Source: Streptococcus sp. S784/96/1
GTDB lineage: Bacteria; Bacillota; Bacilli; Lactobacillales; Streptococcaceae
Direction of reading: 5' to 3'
Length of the DNA: 36,318 bases
Assembly: GCF_902729355.1 (NCBI RefSeq)
Contig: NZ_CACVCC010000023.1
Coordinates: 1 to 36,318, forward strand
Below the pieces are notes generated by a model. It was not told the DNA's origin. It searched no databases and worked only from the letters and a program-made list of their open reading frames with translations. Positions 26,179-35,061 of this stretch are shown piece by piece. Position 1 is the first letter of the stretch. Each line of letters begins with the position of its first letter. The position numbers and the translations under genes were made by a program.

Positions 26179-26979
26179 TCACCTCAACTGCTCTAAAATA
26201 TCTATCACATCACGATTGGCTACAACATTATGAACTCGAACCATCTGACACCCCTTAGCAATAGCGTAAGCGGATAGGATTGCCGTTGCCTGATCGCGAT
26301 CTAAAGGACTGCTTCCCCCACCTAGTAAATGGTCAATCACCCGTTTTCGAGAAATTCCAAATAAAACTGGATAGCCAAGTTGACAAACCATCTCTAATCC
26401 TTTAAGCAGATCCAGATTGTGCTGGGCATTTTTAGCAAAGCCAAAGCCTGGATCTAACCATATCTTATCTGCCTTAACTCCCGCATCTAAAGCGGCCTGA
26501 GCGCGGGCTGATAAAAAATCACAAACCTCTTCTGCAATATTTTGATAGTTTTCCTCTTTTTGGTTGTGCATAAGAATGATAGGGACATCGTATGTGGCCG
26601 CTAAATGCAACATTTGTCCATCGTATAGTCCTGCCCAGACATCATTGATGATATCTGCTCCTGCTTCTAGGGCAGCCCGCACCGTTTCTGTCTTGTAGCT
26701 ATCTATCGATACTAAACAATTAAAGCGTTCTTTAATAGCCGTGATAATCGGAACGACACGAGCAATCTCTTCCTCAACGGAGACAAATGTGGCACCAGGT
26801 CTAGTGGATTCACCGCCAACATCAATGACAAGCGCCCCATCTGCCAGCATTTGCTCAACTTGAGCCAGAGCTTTATCAAGTTCGACATAGTTTCCTCCGT
26901 CTGAGAAAGAATCTGGCGTTACATTCAGGATTCCCATAATAGTCACCCGATTTGCTAGTTCTTGAATGCGAATGCTCAT
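26179..26979 (-). CDS. folP: Dihydropteroate synthase FolP
   Basis: FolP condenses p-aminobenzoate with hydroxymethyl-dihydropterin pyrophosphate and is the sulfonamide target. The 266-residue TIM barrel has GILNVTPDSFSDGG, DVGGESTRPGA, SIDSYKTETVRAALEAGADIINDVW, LDPGFGFAKN and GISRKRVI. Ribosome site GGGAGG. A folE fragment ends 17 bases upstream, so folP has become the first intact gene of this folate operon. Confidence 0.96.
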   Translation of the reverse strand: MSIRIQELANRVTIMGILNVTPDSFSDGGNYVELDKALAQVEQMLADGALVIDVGGESTRPGATFVSVEEEIARVVPIITAIKERFNCLVSIDSYKTETVRAALEAGADIINDVWAGLYDGQMLHLAATYDVPIILMHNQKEENYQNIAEEVCDFLSARAQAALDAGVKADKIWLDPGFGFAKNAQHNLDLLKGLEMVCQLGYPVLFGISRKRVIDHLLGGGSSPLDRDQATAILSAYAIAKGCQMVRVHNVVANRDVIDILEQLR

Positions 26980-26996
26980 TCTATCATTTCCTCCCT

Positions 26997-27150
26997 TTAA
27001 ATCATGTCTAAAATTTCCCGTATTTGATTGATATTCTCGTTAAAAATGCCTTTGGCTACACTAGTAATCGTTTTAGCACCAGTATTTTGATGCCTTGCAT
27101 TGTCATGAAGATATGCTTTGCTTTTTAATAAAACAACATCAACAATTTCG
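26997..27150 (-). pseudogene. folE: folE (GTP cyclohydrolase I) C-terminal remnant
   Basis: The last 25 codons (GAKTITSVAKGIFNENINQ... ending at TAA 26997) read like the FolE C terminus. Just upstream another frame gives AKHIFMTMQGIK (27121-27086), matching the FolE EAEHMCMTMRGIK segment with its zinc-ligand cysteine changed to Phe. A frameshift separates the two, and nothing FolE-like is recognisable further upstream. It lies where folE sits in other streptococcal fol operons. A 63-codon frame covers the fragment but mixes frames and should not be taken as a gene. Confidence 0.7.
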
Positions 27151-27188
27151 ATCTCCGCAACATACAGGAACATCATGACCATAATCAC

Positions 27189-27709
27189 TTCAACCTATAT
27201 CGCCGATTCAAAAATCAAAACCTGTTATTTAGAAATAAGATAATACCAGAGATTATATCTTAAAAATAAGAGAACAGGGAGTTTAGGTTTACCAAAAAGG
27301 AATGATACTTCATAAGAGGTTTGACAAGGCTGAGTAAACAGTTAATTTTTAGTCTGTCTTTTTTAAAATTGAACAATATAAAATGGCTTTGAATCAGTGT
27401 TTCTTGATGACGTTACGCTAAGCTATTTCTTTTTAAGACTTTTCTCAGTCTCTTTATTTCCAATCTCAAAAGAGCTTCCAGACCTTAACGATTGTGACGA
27501 ACTCTGTTCATCTTATTTCCAATCTGGGAAATACTCGGGGCGACCCTCACCACATTAAAAAAATAACTATATAAATGATACGCCCTTGCAAATGACATCA
27601 AAAAACTTCACAGGATTATTATACCATAGAGTCAAACAAACCTCTCACTCTAAGTCACCTTCCGAGGCTAGTTTTTATGAAAGCCCTCGCTATTCTTTTA
27701 CTCCTTTTC
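27189..27709. other. Gene-free region between folE remnant and mnmE
   Basis: I find no gene. 27454-27530 resembles the internal module of repeat copy B (29340-29400): CCAGACCTTAACGATTG followed by GACGAAC and CTTATT-CC. The rest is A/T-rich with no clear structure. The folate genes must be transcribed from somewhere here, but no promoter stands out. Confidence 0.4.
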
Positions 27710-27738
27710 TTGCTTCTAAATAGCTTTTACGCTAAAAT
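27710..27738 (+). promoter_or_regulatory. mnmE promoter, predicting a leaderless mRNA
   Basis: TTGCTT (27710-27715) and TAAAAT (27733-27738) are 17 bases apart. Initiation about seven bases past the -10 falls on the A of the mnmE ATG (27745). Confidence 0.6.
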
Positions 27739-27744
27739 AGGTTT

Positions 27745-29121
27745 ATGATTATTACCAAAGAATTTGATACCATTACTGCTATTGCAACCCCCTTGGGAGA
27801 AGGTGCTATCGGCATCGTCCGTTTATCTGGCTCAGAAGCTCTGACTATTGCGAACCGTGTCTTCAAGGGAAAAAATTTGGAAACAATTGCTAGTCATACT
27901 CTAACCTATGGGCATATAATGGATCCGCAAACTCAAAACATTCTGGATGAAGTCATGGTCTCTGTCATGTTAGCTCCTCGCACCTTTACTCGGGAAAACG
28001 TCGTGGAAATCAATACTCACGGTGGTGTTGCTGTCACTAATGAAATCTTACAGTTATTAATTCGTTCTGGAGCAAGAATGGCAGAGCCAGGTGAATTTAC
28101 CAAGCGTGCCTTTTTGAATGGCCGCATTGACCTAACTCAGTCTGAAGCTGTTATGGATCTTATCCGTGCAAAAACAGATAAAGCCATGTCAAATGCTCTC
28201 TCACAACTTGATGGCTCTCTAAAAAATCTCATCAATAGTATCCGACAAGAAATTCTCAACACCCTAGCACAAGTTGAAGTCAATATTGATTACCCAGAAT
28301 ATGACGATGTCGAGGAGATGACGACTGCTCTCATGCAGGAAAAAACAACAGAATTCCAAGACCTTTTAGAAAGACTCCTTCGTACAGCCAAACGTGGAAA
28401 AATTCTTCGCGAAGGGCTTTCTACTGCTATCATCGGTCGTCCAAATGTTGGAAAATCTAGTCTTCTGAACAATTTACTCCGCGAAGAAAAAGCTATCGTA
28501 ACAGATATTGCAGGGACCACACGTGATGTCATCGAAGAATACGTCAATATCAAAGGAGTTCCTCTCAAACTCATTGATACTGCTGGTATTCGTGAAACTG
28601 ATGACGTGGTTGAAAAGATTGGTGTTGAACGGTCTAAAAAAGCCCTGCAAGAAGCTGATTTGGTTCTTCTTGTCCTCAATGCAGCGGAACCATTGACCCA
28701 ACAAGATAGAGATCTACTTGATATTTCAAAAGATAGCAACCGTGTTCTTTTACTGAATAAAACAGATCTTCCTGAACAAATCGAAGCCGATGAACTACCA
28801 GCAGATGTGATACGTATCTCTGTCCTTGAAAATCAAAATATTGACGCTATTGAAGAAAAAATCAATCAACTTTTCTTTGAAAATGCTGGACTCGTTGAAA
28901 AAGACGCGACTTACCTCTCAAATGCTCGCCACATCAGCCTCATTGAAAAAGCTCTAGAAAGCCTAAATGCTGTCAATGAAGGATTAACACTGGGAATGCC
29001 TGTAGACCTCCTTCAAGTTGATATGACAAGAACTTGGGAAATTCTTGGTGAAATAACAGGTGATGTTGCTCCTGATGAACTCATCACTCAACTCTTTAGC
29101 CAATTCTGCCTTGGTAAATAA
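27745..29121 (+). CDS. mnmE: tRNA modification GTPase MnmE
   Basis: MnmE works with MnmG to place carboxymethylaminomethyl groups on wobble U34 of several tRNAs. The 458-residue protein has the N-terminal folate-binding domain ([20 protein letters not shown]), a helical domain, the inserted G domain with P-loop GRPNVGKS (231-238), GTTRD, DTAG (278-281), NKTD, and the C-terminal FCLGK cysteine. No Shine-Dalgarno precedes the ATG and the predicted -10 is only seven bases away, so the transcript may be leaderless. The terminator is provided by the left end of repeat copy B. Confidence 0.97.
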   Translation: MIITKEFDTITAIATPLGEGAIGIVRLSGSEALTIANRVFKGKNLETIASHTLTYGHIMDPQTQNILDEVMVSVMLAPRTFTRENVVEINTHGGVAVTNEILQLLIRSGARMAEPGEFTKRAFLNGRIDLTQSEAVMDLIRAKTDKAMSNALSQLDGSLKNLINSIRQEILNTLAQVEVNIDYPEYDDVEEMTTALMQEKTTEFQDLLERLLRTAKRGKILREGLSTAIIGRPNVGKSSLLNNLLREEKAIVTDIAGTTRDVIEEYVNIKGVPLKLIDTAGIRETDDVVEKIGVERSKKALQEADLVLLVLNAAEPLTQQDRDLLDISKDSNRVLLLNKTDLPEQIEADELPADVIRISVLENQNIDAIEEKINQLFFENAGLVEKDATYLSNARHISLIEKALESLNAVNEGLTLGMPVDLLQVDMTRTWEILGEITGDVAPDELITQLFSQFCLGK

Positions 29122-29142
29122 GAATAATCCAATCAAGTACAA

Positions 29143-29645
29143 GAGGTTGGGACAAAAATATCTCAACCTTCTTTTTTTGATAACAATAACAGATTGACAC
29201 AGTGGTTCATTGGAGGTCTGCAACTGGACACTTCTTCATTTTCAAGTGTCCACCTCAAATAGTCTACTGGACTATTTGAATACCACACAATCGTTAGCTG
29301 CCATCCTATACGAATGTGATGAACATCGTTCATCTTATTTCCAACCTCCAAAGGTCTCCCAGACCTTAACGATTGAGACGAACTTCGTTCGCCTTATTCC
29401 CCACCACAAAAGGTTCCCCAAACCTTTTGTGCTATACGGAGGTGGTGAAAGTGTCCAGTGGACAGTTTCAGCCTGAGCTTAGAGACCAGAGAGTGAGGGA
29501 AAGTCAGACTTCGAAATCATGACTTCTTATACGAAAACTTCAAAAAGCCCTCACTAAGAGTATGCACTTAGCAAGGCTTTGCCTATTGGTTTTTCATTGT
29601 TTTGTGGGTGTGGGCTCTGCCATCGTGATGGTTTGTCCCACTCTC
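29143..29645 (+). repeat. Long interspersed repeat, copy B
   Basis: The 503-base element has the same inverted ends as copy A (GAGGTTGGGACAAA / TTTGTCCCACTCTC) and the same order of hairpins. Between about 29354 and 29445 it contains an extra module (CCAGACCTTAACG, GACGAACTTCGTTCG) absent from copy A, and the CCCTCACTAAG hairpin near the right end is shortened. Its left end (29144-29178) forms the mnmE terminator. 29646-29899 beyond it holds nothing I can identify. Confidence 0.75.
29144..29178 (+). terminator. mnmE terminator in repeat copy B
   Basis: AGGTTGGGA (29144-29152) pairs with TCTCAACCT (29161-29169), followed by a T-rich tract. Confidence 0.75.
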
Positions 29646-29899
29646 TTTTATTTTGTCAAAGATAACCTTTGCTCCTTTTTTCTTCTAGTATTCAATATTA
29701 ACATAAAATCTAAAATACAAGTATTTCTCATAAGACTCCTATCTTCTATCCATACTAGCTAGTGCTATTACAAAAAGACTACTTCTCCACCATACTAAAG
29801 AAAAGCTAGTCTGTTTTACATGGCTTATCTTGAATAACGTCATTTCAATAATTACCATCGTTCAACAACATCTTAAACATCACGTTTAGTTTCATATAA

Positions 29900-29938
29900 A
29901 AAGAAGCCACTACTCATAACATGAGTAATAACTTCTTT
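29900..29938 (-). terminator. Terminator of the surface-protein operon
   Basis: AAAGAAG/CTTCTTT outer arms with an inner TTACTCAT/ATGAGTA stem and 3-base loop, followed by TTTAT on the minus strand, immediately after the LPRTN protein gene. Confidence 0.85.
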
Positions 29939-29950
29939 AACTTAATGACA

Positions 29951-32131
29951 TTAGGCTTCTGATTGTTTTTTCTTCAAGATCGTAAGAGCTACTGCCCCTA
30001 GACTGACCAATCCTGCCAACATCAGAGCAAGAGAAGGTTTTGCATTCGTGCGCGGTAATGTAGTTTTTCCTTCGCTAGCTTTGGAATCAACTACAGTTGA
30101 TAGAGCAACTTCTTGCTGAGGCTCTCTCGCTGTAATGAATGGTACAGACTGTTCTTGGTCATCTCTAAGAAGAACCTTGAACTCTGTAGATGAATCAAGC
30201 TGTCGCTTGTTTTCTACTGTTTTGTCTATAGAAGGGCTATCCTGTGGTTGGAGAATTGGTTCAGAGTTGTCTGCTTGTTTCTTTTGAGTATTGACAAGAA
30301 CATCCGGCGCTTTCTCCTGTGTTTCTGATTTTTCCTCGGGTTTTCTAATGCGTTTCCCCTCTCCTTTTTTAACAGAAACTTTATTCCAAAGAACCTGTCG
30401 TCCTTCCTCGTTAAAAGCGGTAAATGTCAATAAACTATTTGGTTCAAGTACGGTCTCTCCAAAGTCAATCTCGAAATCTCCTTCAGGAGTCGAGCTGGTT
30501 TCTGCTAAGAGCTTATTACCTTGATGAACAAAAATCCGAACATTTGGAGCAACCTGGCCTTTCACATACCCTGTAACGCTTGTAATCGTAGGTAAGACAA
30601 AGGAGTGTTCTTCTGGTTTTACCCCATCATTGATCCCTTTGACAATCGTGCTTTGTTTAGCCACCACCGCAAAGCTCTTAGGATCCATCACTTCAAAGGT
30701 GAGCTGCTCTCCTTGTTCCAGTGTTATCTCTAAGTCTCTAAAGTCAATTCCCCAAAAACCTAGTTCATTGGTCATGATGGTAGGGAATTTCTTATCTGAC
30801 ACAGAGGAGGTTATCCTGATAAAATGATGCGCATATTTACTACGTCCAGCTATATATTCTTTTTGATCGTGAATATTCGGTACTTGCAGTGGACTAGAGG
30901 GAGAAGAAACATCAGTCGTATCAAAAAGAATACGATCCAAAATCTCCAAGACTTGTGAAGGAGGAATCTTCTTATCTGCTCCGTCTACCGTCTGTTCTAC
31001 CAACATTTGATAGTCATTGTTAAGACCGACAAAGAGACGATAATAACGCTGGTGACTAGCTAATGCTGGCAATTTTTCAGAGTATTTTCCTTCCTCATTT
31101 GCCCATGCTTCTAGGACAAAATTACCTGTCTCAGCATCGTAAAGCTTGACGCGTCCAAAAGGCTCTGTCATACCAGAAAACTCTGTGCTATCTACTGTTA
31201 GGTTTTGATAAGTGAAGGATGGTTTCGGTTTTTCTTTGAGAGTCTCTCCTAACGGATAGACTGGAACAGCATGCATCACTGGTAGACCATCATTTGAAAT
31301 GAAAGATAACTTCACATTTTGAGTGGTTTTAAAGGTACTTGCTTCTATGTCATCTGAAAATTCTATTTCAAAATAACCATCTTTTATTCGAGCTGGTTTG
31401 GACACTATCGTTCCGCCAATCATAGCATAAACGGTCCCCTCAACAGAAGTATGCCCTTGTATCTTCTTGGCACCTTCAAACAGAGGCTCAACCAATACCT
31501 GATGCTGATTTCCTACCTTTTGGAGGGGCTTGGTTGGGATAGGATAAGCCTCGGGATGCCTTGGAGTTGTGATGACAACTTGGGCTTCACCACCTTCAAA
31601 ATCATCTTCTTCCTCTGCTTCAAAGATTTTTGGATGGGTAGATACAATTTCTATTTTTTGATTGTAGGAAATGGGACGCTCTAACTTAAGCAAAAACTTA
31701 CCTTTTTCATCAGCAACGAAAAAGTCCTCCACTGAAGTTTGTGAGACTTCATCAATTTTAACATCTACTATAGCATTTGAAGTAGTTGTACCAGAAATCA
31801 CTGTATCTCCGGGAACAATGGGATCCACTGAAAGAGAAGTTTCCAAAACTATCGTTTCTTTCTCCTCTTTTATCGTGTCTATGTCATCTAACTTCTCTTC
31901 CATGTTTTTTTTGGCTTCCTCTATTGTATCGGATGTGGTTAGTTGAGAAGCCTCTGATTGGATAGACTCTACTGCCTCTTGAGCTAAGTGTCTATCCTTT
32001 TCATGACTTGCATCATTAGCATAGACGGTAGAAGTTCCTGTTGCTATGAGTGCTAAACTTGTCGCAAACAGTAGAAACGATTTTGATCGATTTCCTTCCT
32101 CTCTAATTGACTGAATTTGCCTTTGTATCAC
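29951..32131 (-). CDS. Surface protein with Ig-like repeats and LPRTN sorting signal
   Basis: I do not recognise a named gene. The 726-residue product has a signal peptide (hydrophobic stretch about 18-36, cleavage near VYA), an acidic helical part, then several bacterial Ig-like domains. Each has a GKF/GYF/GKY/GDF turn: ADEKGKFLLKLER, KDGYFEIEF, NEEGKYSEKL, TPEGDFEIDFG. A charged Gln/Glu/Lys stalk leads to TLPRTNAKPS, a hydrophobic helix and KKKQ. LPRTN replaces LPXTG, so the glycine after the scissile threonine is missing. The start is GTG at 32131 with AAGGAG eight bases upstream, formed by the last codons of the preceding gene. Five bases separate the two genes, so they form an operon. 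Confidence 0.88.
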   Translation of the reverse strand: MIQRQIQSIREEGNRSKSFLLFATSLALIATGTSTVYANDASHEKDRHLAQEAVESIQSEASQLTTSDTIEEAKKNMEEKLDDIDTIKEEKETIVLETSLSVDPIVPGDTVISGTTTSNAIVDVKIDEVSQTSVEDFFVADEKGKFLLKLERPISYNQKIEIVSTHPKIFEAEEEDDFEGGEAQVVITTPRHPEAYPIPTKPLQKVGNQHQVLVEPLFEGAKKIQGHTSVEGTVYAMIGGTIVSKPARIKDGYFEIEFSDDIEASTFKTTQNVKLSFISNDGLPVMHAVPVYPLGETLKEKPKPSFTYQNLTVDSTEFSGMTEPFGRVKLYDAETGNFVLEAWANEEGKYSEKLPALASHQRYYRLFVGLNNDYQMLVEQTVDGADKKIPPSQVLEILDRILFDTTDVSSPSSPLQVPNIHDQKEYIAGRSKYAHHFIRITSSVSDKKFPTIMTNELGFWGIDFRDLEITLEQGEQLTFEVMDPKSFAVVAKQSTIVKGINDGVKPEEHSFVLPTITSVTGYVKGQVAPNVRIFVHQGNKLLAETSSTPEGDFEIDFGETVLEPNSLLTFTAFNEEGRQVLWNKVSVKKGEGKRIRKPEEKSETQEKAPDVLVNTQKKQADNSEPILQPQDSPSIDKTVENKRQLDSSTEFKVLLRDDQEQSVPFITAREPQQEVALSTVVDSKASEGKTTLPRTNAKPSLALMLAGLVSLGAVALTILKKKQSEA

Positions 32132-32136
32132 AATTT

Positions 32137-34434
32137 CTACTCCTTAGGTGTTTTTTTAGGGATAAGGTAAGCTGTGCCGGTGATAATCATTATCAACATT
32201 GCAATCAAAACGAACGGTAACACTTTTTCTGCACTTTGAGCCGTTTCTTTTGAATCTTTATGCTTTGAAAGAGACCTCGCTTTAGGGGGTGCTCCATAAG
32301 ATATAGAAGGATTTGATGATTGTTTACGTGATTGTGACGACTTATTAGTTGGTTTGTTAGTGTTGTTATCTTGAGGTGTTGACGGACTATTTACAGCACT
32401 AGCGCTTCTATTTGACGAAGCTGCTTGTGATGATGATATTGAATTCTGCGGTGTTTCAATTGAGCGTCTTCCTCTACTATTTGACACACTTAATCGTTCT
32501 GAAGTTATAGCTCCAGGAATACCACGGTCACCTTCTAGGCCTGGTAATTCTGGTGTGCGGCCATGAAGTCCAATGATATCGCCTTCGCGTTCACCTGATA
32601 GACCTGGGAGGTCTGGTGTACGGCCGCTAAGACCATCATTTTCTCGCTCACCTTCCTCAGGGTGCGGTCCATACTCTCCATCTTCTGGACGTGGACTCTT
32701 ACCATGAAGAGACTCAATTTCAGCCTTTGGATAACCATGACCTAATGGAAGGTCCTCAGGGTGCGGACTACGTTCACCTTCTAATCCTGGTAATTCTGGC
32801 GTGCGACCATGAAGACCAATGATATCGCCTTCGCGCTCGCCTTCTAAGCCTGGTAATTCTGGCGTGCGACCGCTAAGGCCGTCATTTTCTCGCTCGCCTT
32901 CTAGGCCTGGTAATTCTGGTGTGCGACCATGAAGTCCAATGATATCGCCTTCGCGTTCACCTGATAGACCTGGCAGTTCTGGTGTGCGGCCGCTAAGACC
33001 GTCATTTTCTCGCTCACCCTCAAAACCTGGAAGGTGACACCTACCACCTCCTAGACAAAATGGAGCTTGAAAAGGAAAGTCACCATGCGGATTTTTAATG
33101 CCGCCACTAAGACCGTCATTTTCTCGATCGCCCTCTAAGCCTGGTAATTCTGGCGTGCGGCCGCTAAGTCCATCGTTTTCTCGCTCGCCTTCTAGGCCTG
33201 GCAATTCTGGTGTGCGACCATGAAGTCCAATGATATCGCCTTCGCGTTCACCTGATAGACCTGGGAGGTCTGGTGTGCGGCCGCTAAGACCGTCATTTTC
33301 GCGCTCACCTGATAGACCTGGAAGACCCGGTGTACGGCCGCTAAGACCATCATTTTCGCGCTCGCCTTCTAGACCTGGTAATTCTGGCGTGCGACCATGA
33401 AGACCAATGATATCGCCTTCGCGTTCACCTGATAGACCTGGAAGACCCGGTGTACGGCCGCTAAGACCATCATTTTCTCGCTCACCTTCTAATCCTGGTA
33501 ATTCTGGTGTGCGACCACTAAGACCATCATTTTCGCGTTCACCTTCCTCAGGGTGCGGTCCATACTCTCCATCTTCTGGACGTGGACTCTTGCCATGAAG
33601 AGACTCAATTTCAGCTTTTGGATAACCATAACCTAATGGAAGGTCCTCAGGGTGCGGACTACGTTCACCTTCTAATCCTGGTAATTCTGGTGTGCGACCA
33701 TGAAGACCAATGATATCGCCTTCGCGTTCACCTGATAGACCTGGGAGGCCTGGTGTGCGGCCATGAAGACCAATGATATCGCCTTCGCGTTCACCTGATA
33801 GACCTGGGAGGTCTGGTGTACGGCCGCTAAGACCGTCATTTTCTCGCTCACCTTCTAATCCTGGTAATTCTGGTGTGCGACCATGAAGACCAATAATATC
33901 GCCTTCGCGTTCACCTGATAGACCTGGGAGGTCTGGTGTACGGCCGCTAAGACCATCATTTTCTCGCTCACCTTCTAATCCTGGTAATTCTGGTGTGCGA
34001 CCATGAAGACCAATGATATCGCCTTCGCGTTCACCTGATAGACCTGGGAGGTCTGGTGTACGGCCGCTAAGGCCATCGTTTTCTCGCTCGCCTTCTAGGC
34101 CTGGTAATTCTGGTGTGCGACCATGAAGACCAATGATATCGCCTTCGCGCTCACCTGATAGACCTGGAAGACCCGGTGTACGACCTCTAGAACCAAGATG
34201 ATCATGGAATCTAAGACCTTGTCCTCCATCTTCCTCAAACTCAAATTTTAGTTCACCTTCTCCGTGATCACATCTTAACAGCAATCCCTGAGTCCAGTCT
34301 TCCGAACCACAGTTCTGCTCTATAGCATGAACTTTTGAAACTCCTCCTAGAGAAAATAACAAAGCGATAACAACTGATGCTACGCCATTCTTCACCTTAC
34401 GAATTGAATATTTTTTATTTTGGTAAGAAAACAT
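32137..34434 (-). CDS. YSIRK-signal tandem-repeat surface protein, no LPXTG
   Basis: I do not recognise a named gene. The 765-residue product starts with a YSIRK signal peptide (YSIRKVKNGVASVVIALL, cleavage after VHA, residue 37). The mature head (38-83) has Cys42 and Cys55. Residues about 84-637 are 23 units, nearly all starting GRTP-x-LPGL-x-GER and ending GDIIGLH (21-residue type) or NDGLS (19-residue type). Two long units carry a Pro-rich insert (SPHPEDLPLG, PRPEDGEYGPHPEEG), and one variant has FCLGGGRCHLPGF with two more cysteines. A Ser/Asn/Lys-rich stalk (about 640-730) ends in VLPFVLIAMLIMIITG and KKTPKE: a membrane helix and basic tail without any LPXTG-like motif. Ligand unknown. 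Confidence 0.87.
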   Translation of the reverse strand: MFSYQNKKYSIRKVKNGVASVVIALLFSLGGVSKVHAIEQNCGSEDWTQGLLLRCDHGEGELKFEFEEDGGQGLRFHDHLGSRGRTPGLPGLSGEREGDIIGLHGRTPELPGLEGERENDGLSGRTPDLPGLSGEREGDIIGLHGRTPELPGLEGERENDGLSGRTPDLPGLSGEREGDIIGLHGRTPELPGLEGERENDGLSGRTPDLPGLSGEREGDIIGLHGRTPGLPGLSGEREGDIIGLHGRTPELPGLEGERSPHPEDLPLGYGYPKAEIESLHGKSPRPEDGEYGPHPEEGERENDGLSGRTPELPGLEGERENDGLSGRTPGLPGLSGEREGDIIGLHGRTPELPGLEGERENDGLSGRTPGLPGLSGERENDGLSGRTPDLPGLSGEREGDIIGLHGRTPELPGLEGERENDGLSGRTPELPGLEGDRENDGLSGGIKNPHGDFPFQAPFCLGGGRCHLPGFEGERENDGLSGRTPELPGLSGEREGDIIGLHGRTPELPGLEGERENDGLSGRTPELPGLEGEREGDIIGLHGRTPELPGLEGERSPHPEDLPLGHGYPKAEIESLHGKSPRPEDGEYGPHPEEGERENDGLSGRTPDLPGLSGEREGDIIGLHGRTPELPGLEGDRGIPGAITSERLSVSNSRGRRSIETPQNSISSSQAASSNRSASAVNSPSTPQDNNTNKPTNKSSQSRKQSSNPSISYGAPPKARSLSKHKDSKETAQSAEKVLPFVLIAMLIMIITGTAYLIPKKTPKE
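32524..34185 (-). repeat. Tandem coding repeats, 57- and 63-base units
   Basis: About 1.66 kb of near-identical direct repeats encode residues 84-637 of the repeat protein. Short (57-base) and long (63-base) units mostly alternate. Two long 183-base units (around 32650-32790 and 33535-33680) are near-duplicates, pointing to a larger segmental duplication. Copy number is likely unstable and hard to assemble. Confidence 0.9.
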
Positions 34435-34503
34435 ACGAATGTAACTCCTTTCATATTTTCAAAAACTTATGGATGAAACCATTGTTTCTCCAAGACAGTA
34501 GGT

Positions 34504-34509
34504 ATTATA
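34504..34509 (-). promoter_or_regulatory. Promoter of the surface-protein operon
   Basis: The minus strand reads TGCTATAAT (extended -10), about 65 bases before the repeat-protein start, which has AAAGGAG ten bases upstream. The -35 is poor, suggesting dependence on an activator or on the extended -10. Confidence 0.6.
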
Positions 34510-34585
34510 GCAAAACGAAATAGCTATCTTGTATGTCTAGTCTATTTTTTATCTCCTTGATCCATTGCTAAAAAATAAACAAAAA

Positions 34586-34627
34586 AACAGCTTTCTCCTT
34601 ATCATCCAATGGAGATAGCTGTTCTTT
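34586..34627 (-). terminator. Bidirectional terminator upstream of the surface-protein operon
   Basis: AACAGCT...AGCTGTT arms (34586-34592/34617-34623) with inner CTCC/GGAG, A run on the left and TTCTTTTA on the right. The remaining 34510-34845 shows no gene. Confidence 0.75.
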
Positions 34628-34845
34628 TAGCTTAATTTAGTATGATATCATTATTTAATGTTAAAGTTCCGCATTCTCTTAATCATTCAATCACTTTATG
34701 TCACATTGCTCATTGTTGTTCAATTCTATAAGTTATTCGTCTACTGGCTAAAATCTAATTAACAGATATGTCAAAAAGCCGTATTTATAATATCATAAGA
34801 TCCCTAAAATTGAGCTAATGACTGGTTTTAACAAAAGAAAGTCTA

Positions 34846-35031
34846 CTAGATCACCCAACGTTGTAATGATTTGCTAGCTTTCTTTATTTTTTCAGAAGTA
34901 CCTACTGGACACTGGAATTCCTCAAGTAACATCTCCTCAGATTTTTTGTTATAACCACATGCATTAAAAAGCTCTTTTAATGTAGCAATTCTTGTTAGTA
35001 GGTCAATTATTTTTTTCTGGTGTACAGGCAT
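34846..35031 (-). CDS. Small hypothetical protein (61 residues)
   Basis: The open frame encodes MPVHQKKIIDLLTRIATL and a Lys/Glu-rich remainder with two cysteines, ending LQRWVI. The ribosome site AAGGAG is 13 bases from the ATG, longer than usual. A terminator lies 220 bases downstream. I recognise no family; it could be a real small gene, the edge of a lost regulator, or chance. Confidence 0.3.
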   Translation of the reverse strand: MPVHQKKIIDLLTRIATLKELFNACGYNKKSEEMLLEEFQCPVGTSEKIKKASKSLQRWVI

Positions 35032-35061
35032 TTCTTAACGAGAGCTCCTTATATCTTCTCT

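Noticed and set aside
26997..27188. 63-residue hypothetical gene upstream of folP
   Set aside because: Its C-terminal text is FolE-like but the upstream part is in a different frame from the FolE-like match, so it is better described as a folE remnant.
28290..28739. 149-codon minus-strand frame opposite mnmE
   Set aside because: Antisense shadow of a clear gene, Ser/Arg-rich text typical of reverse frames, no ribosome site.
32535..32738. Overlapping minus-strand frame inside the repeat protein gene
   Set aside because: Alternate-frame shadow of the tandem repeat; no start signals.
33407..33598. Open frame on the plus strand within the repeat protein gene (Arg/Pro/Ser-rich)
   Set aside because: Produced by the periodic composition of the coding repeats on the opposite strand; no ribosome site or promoter.
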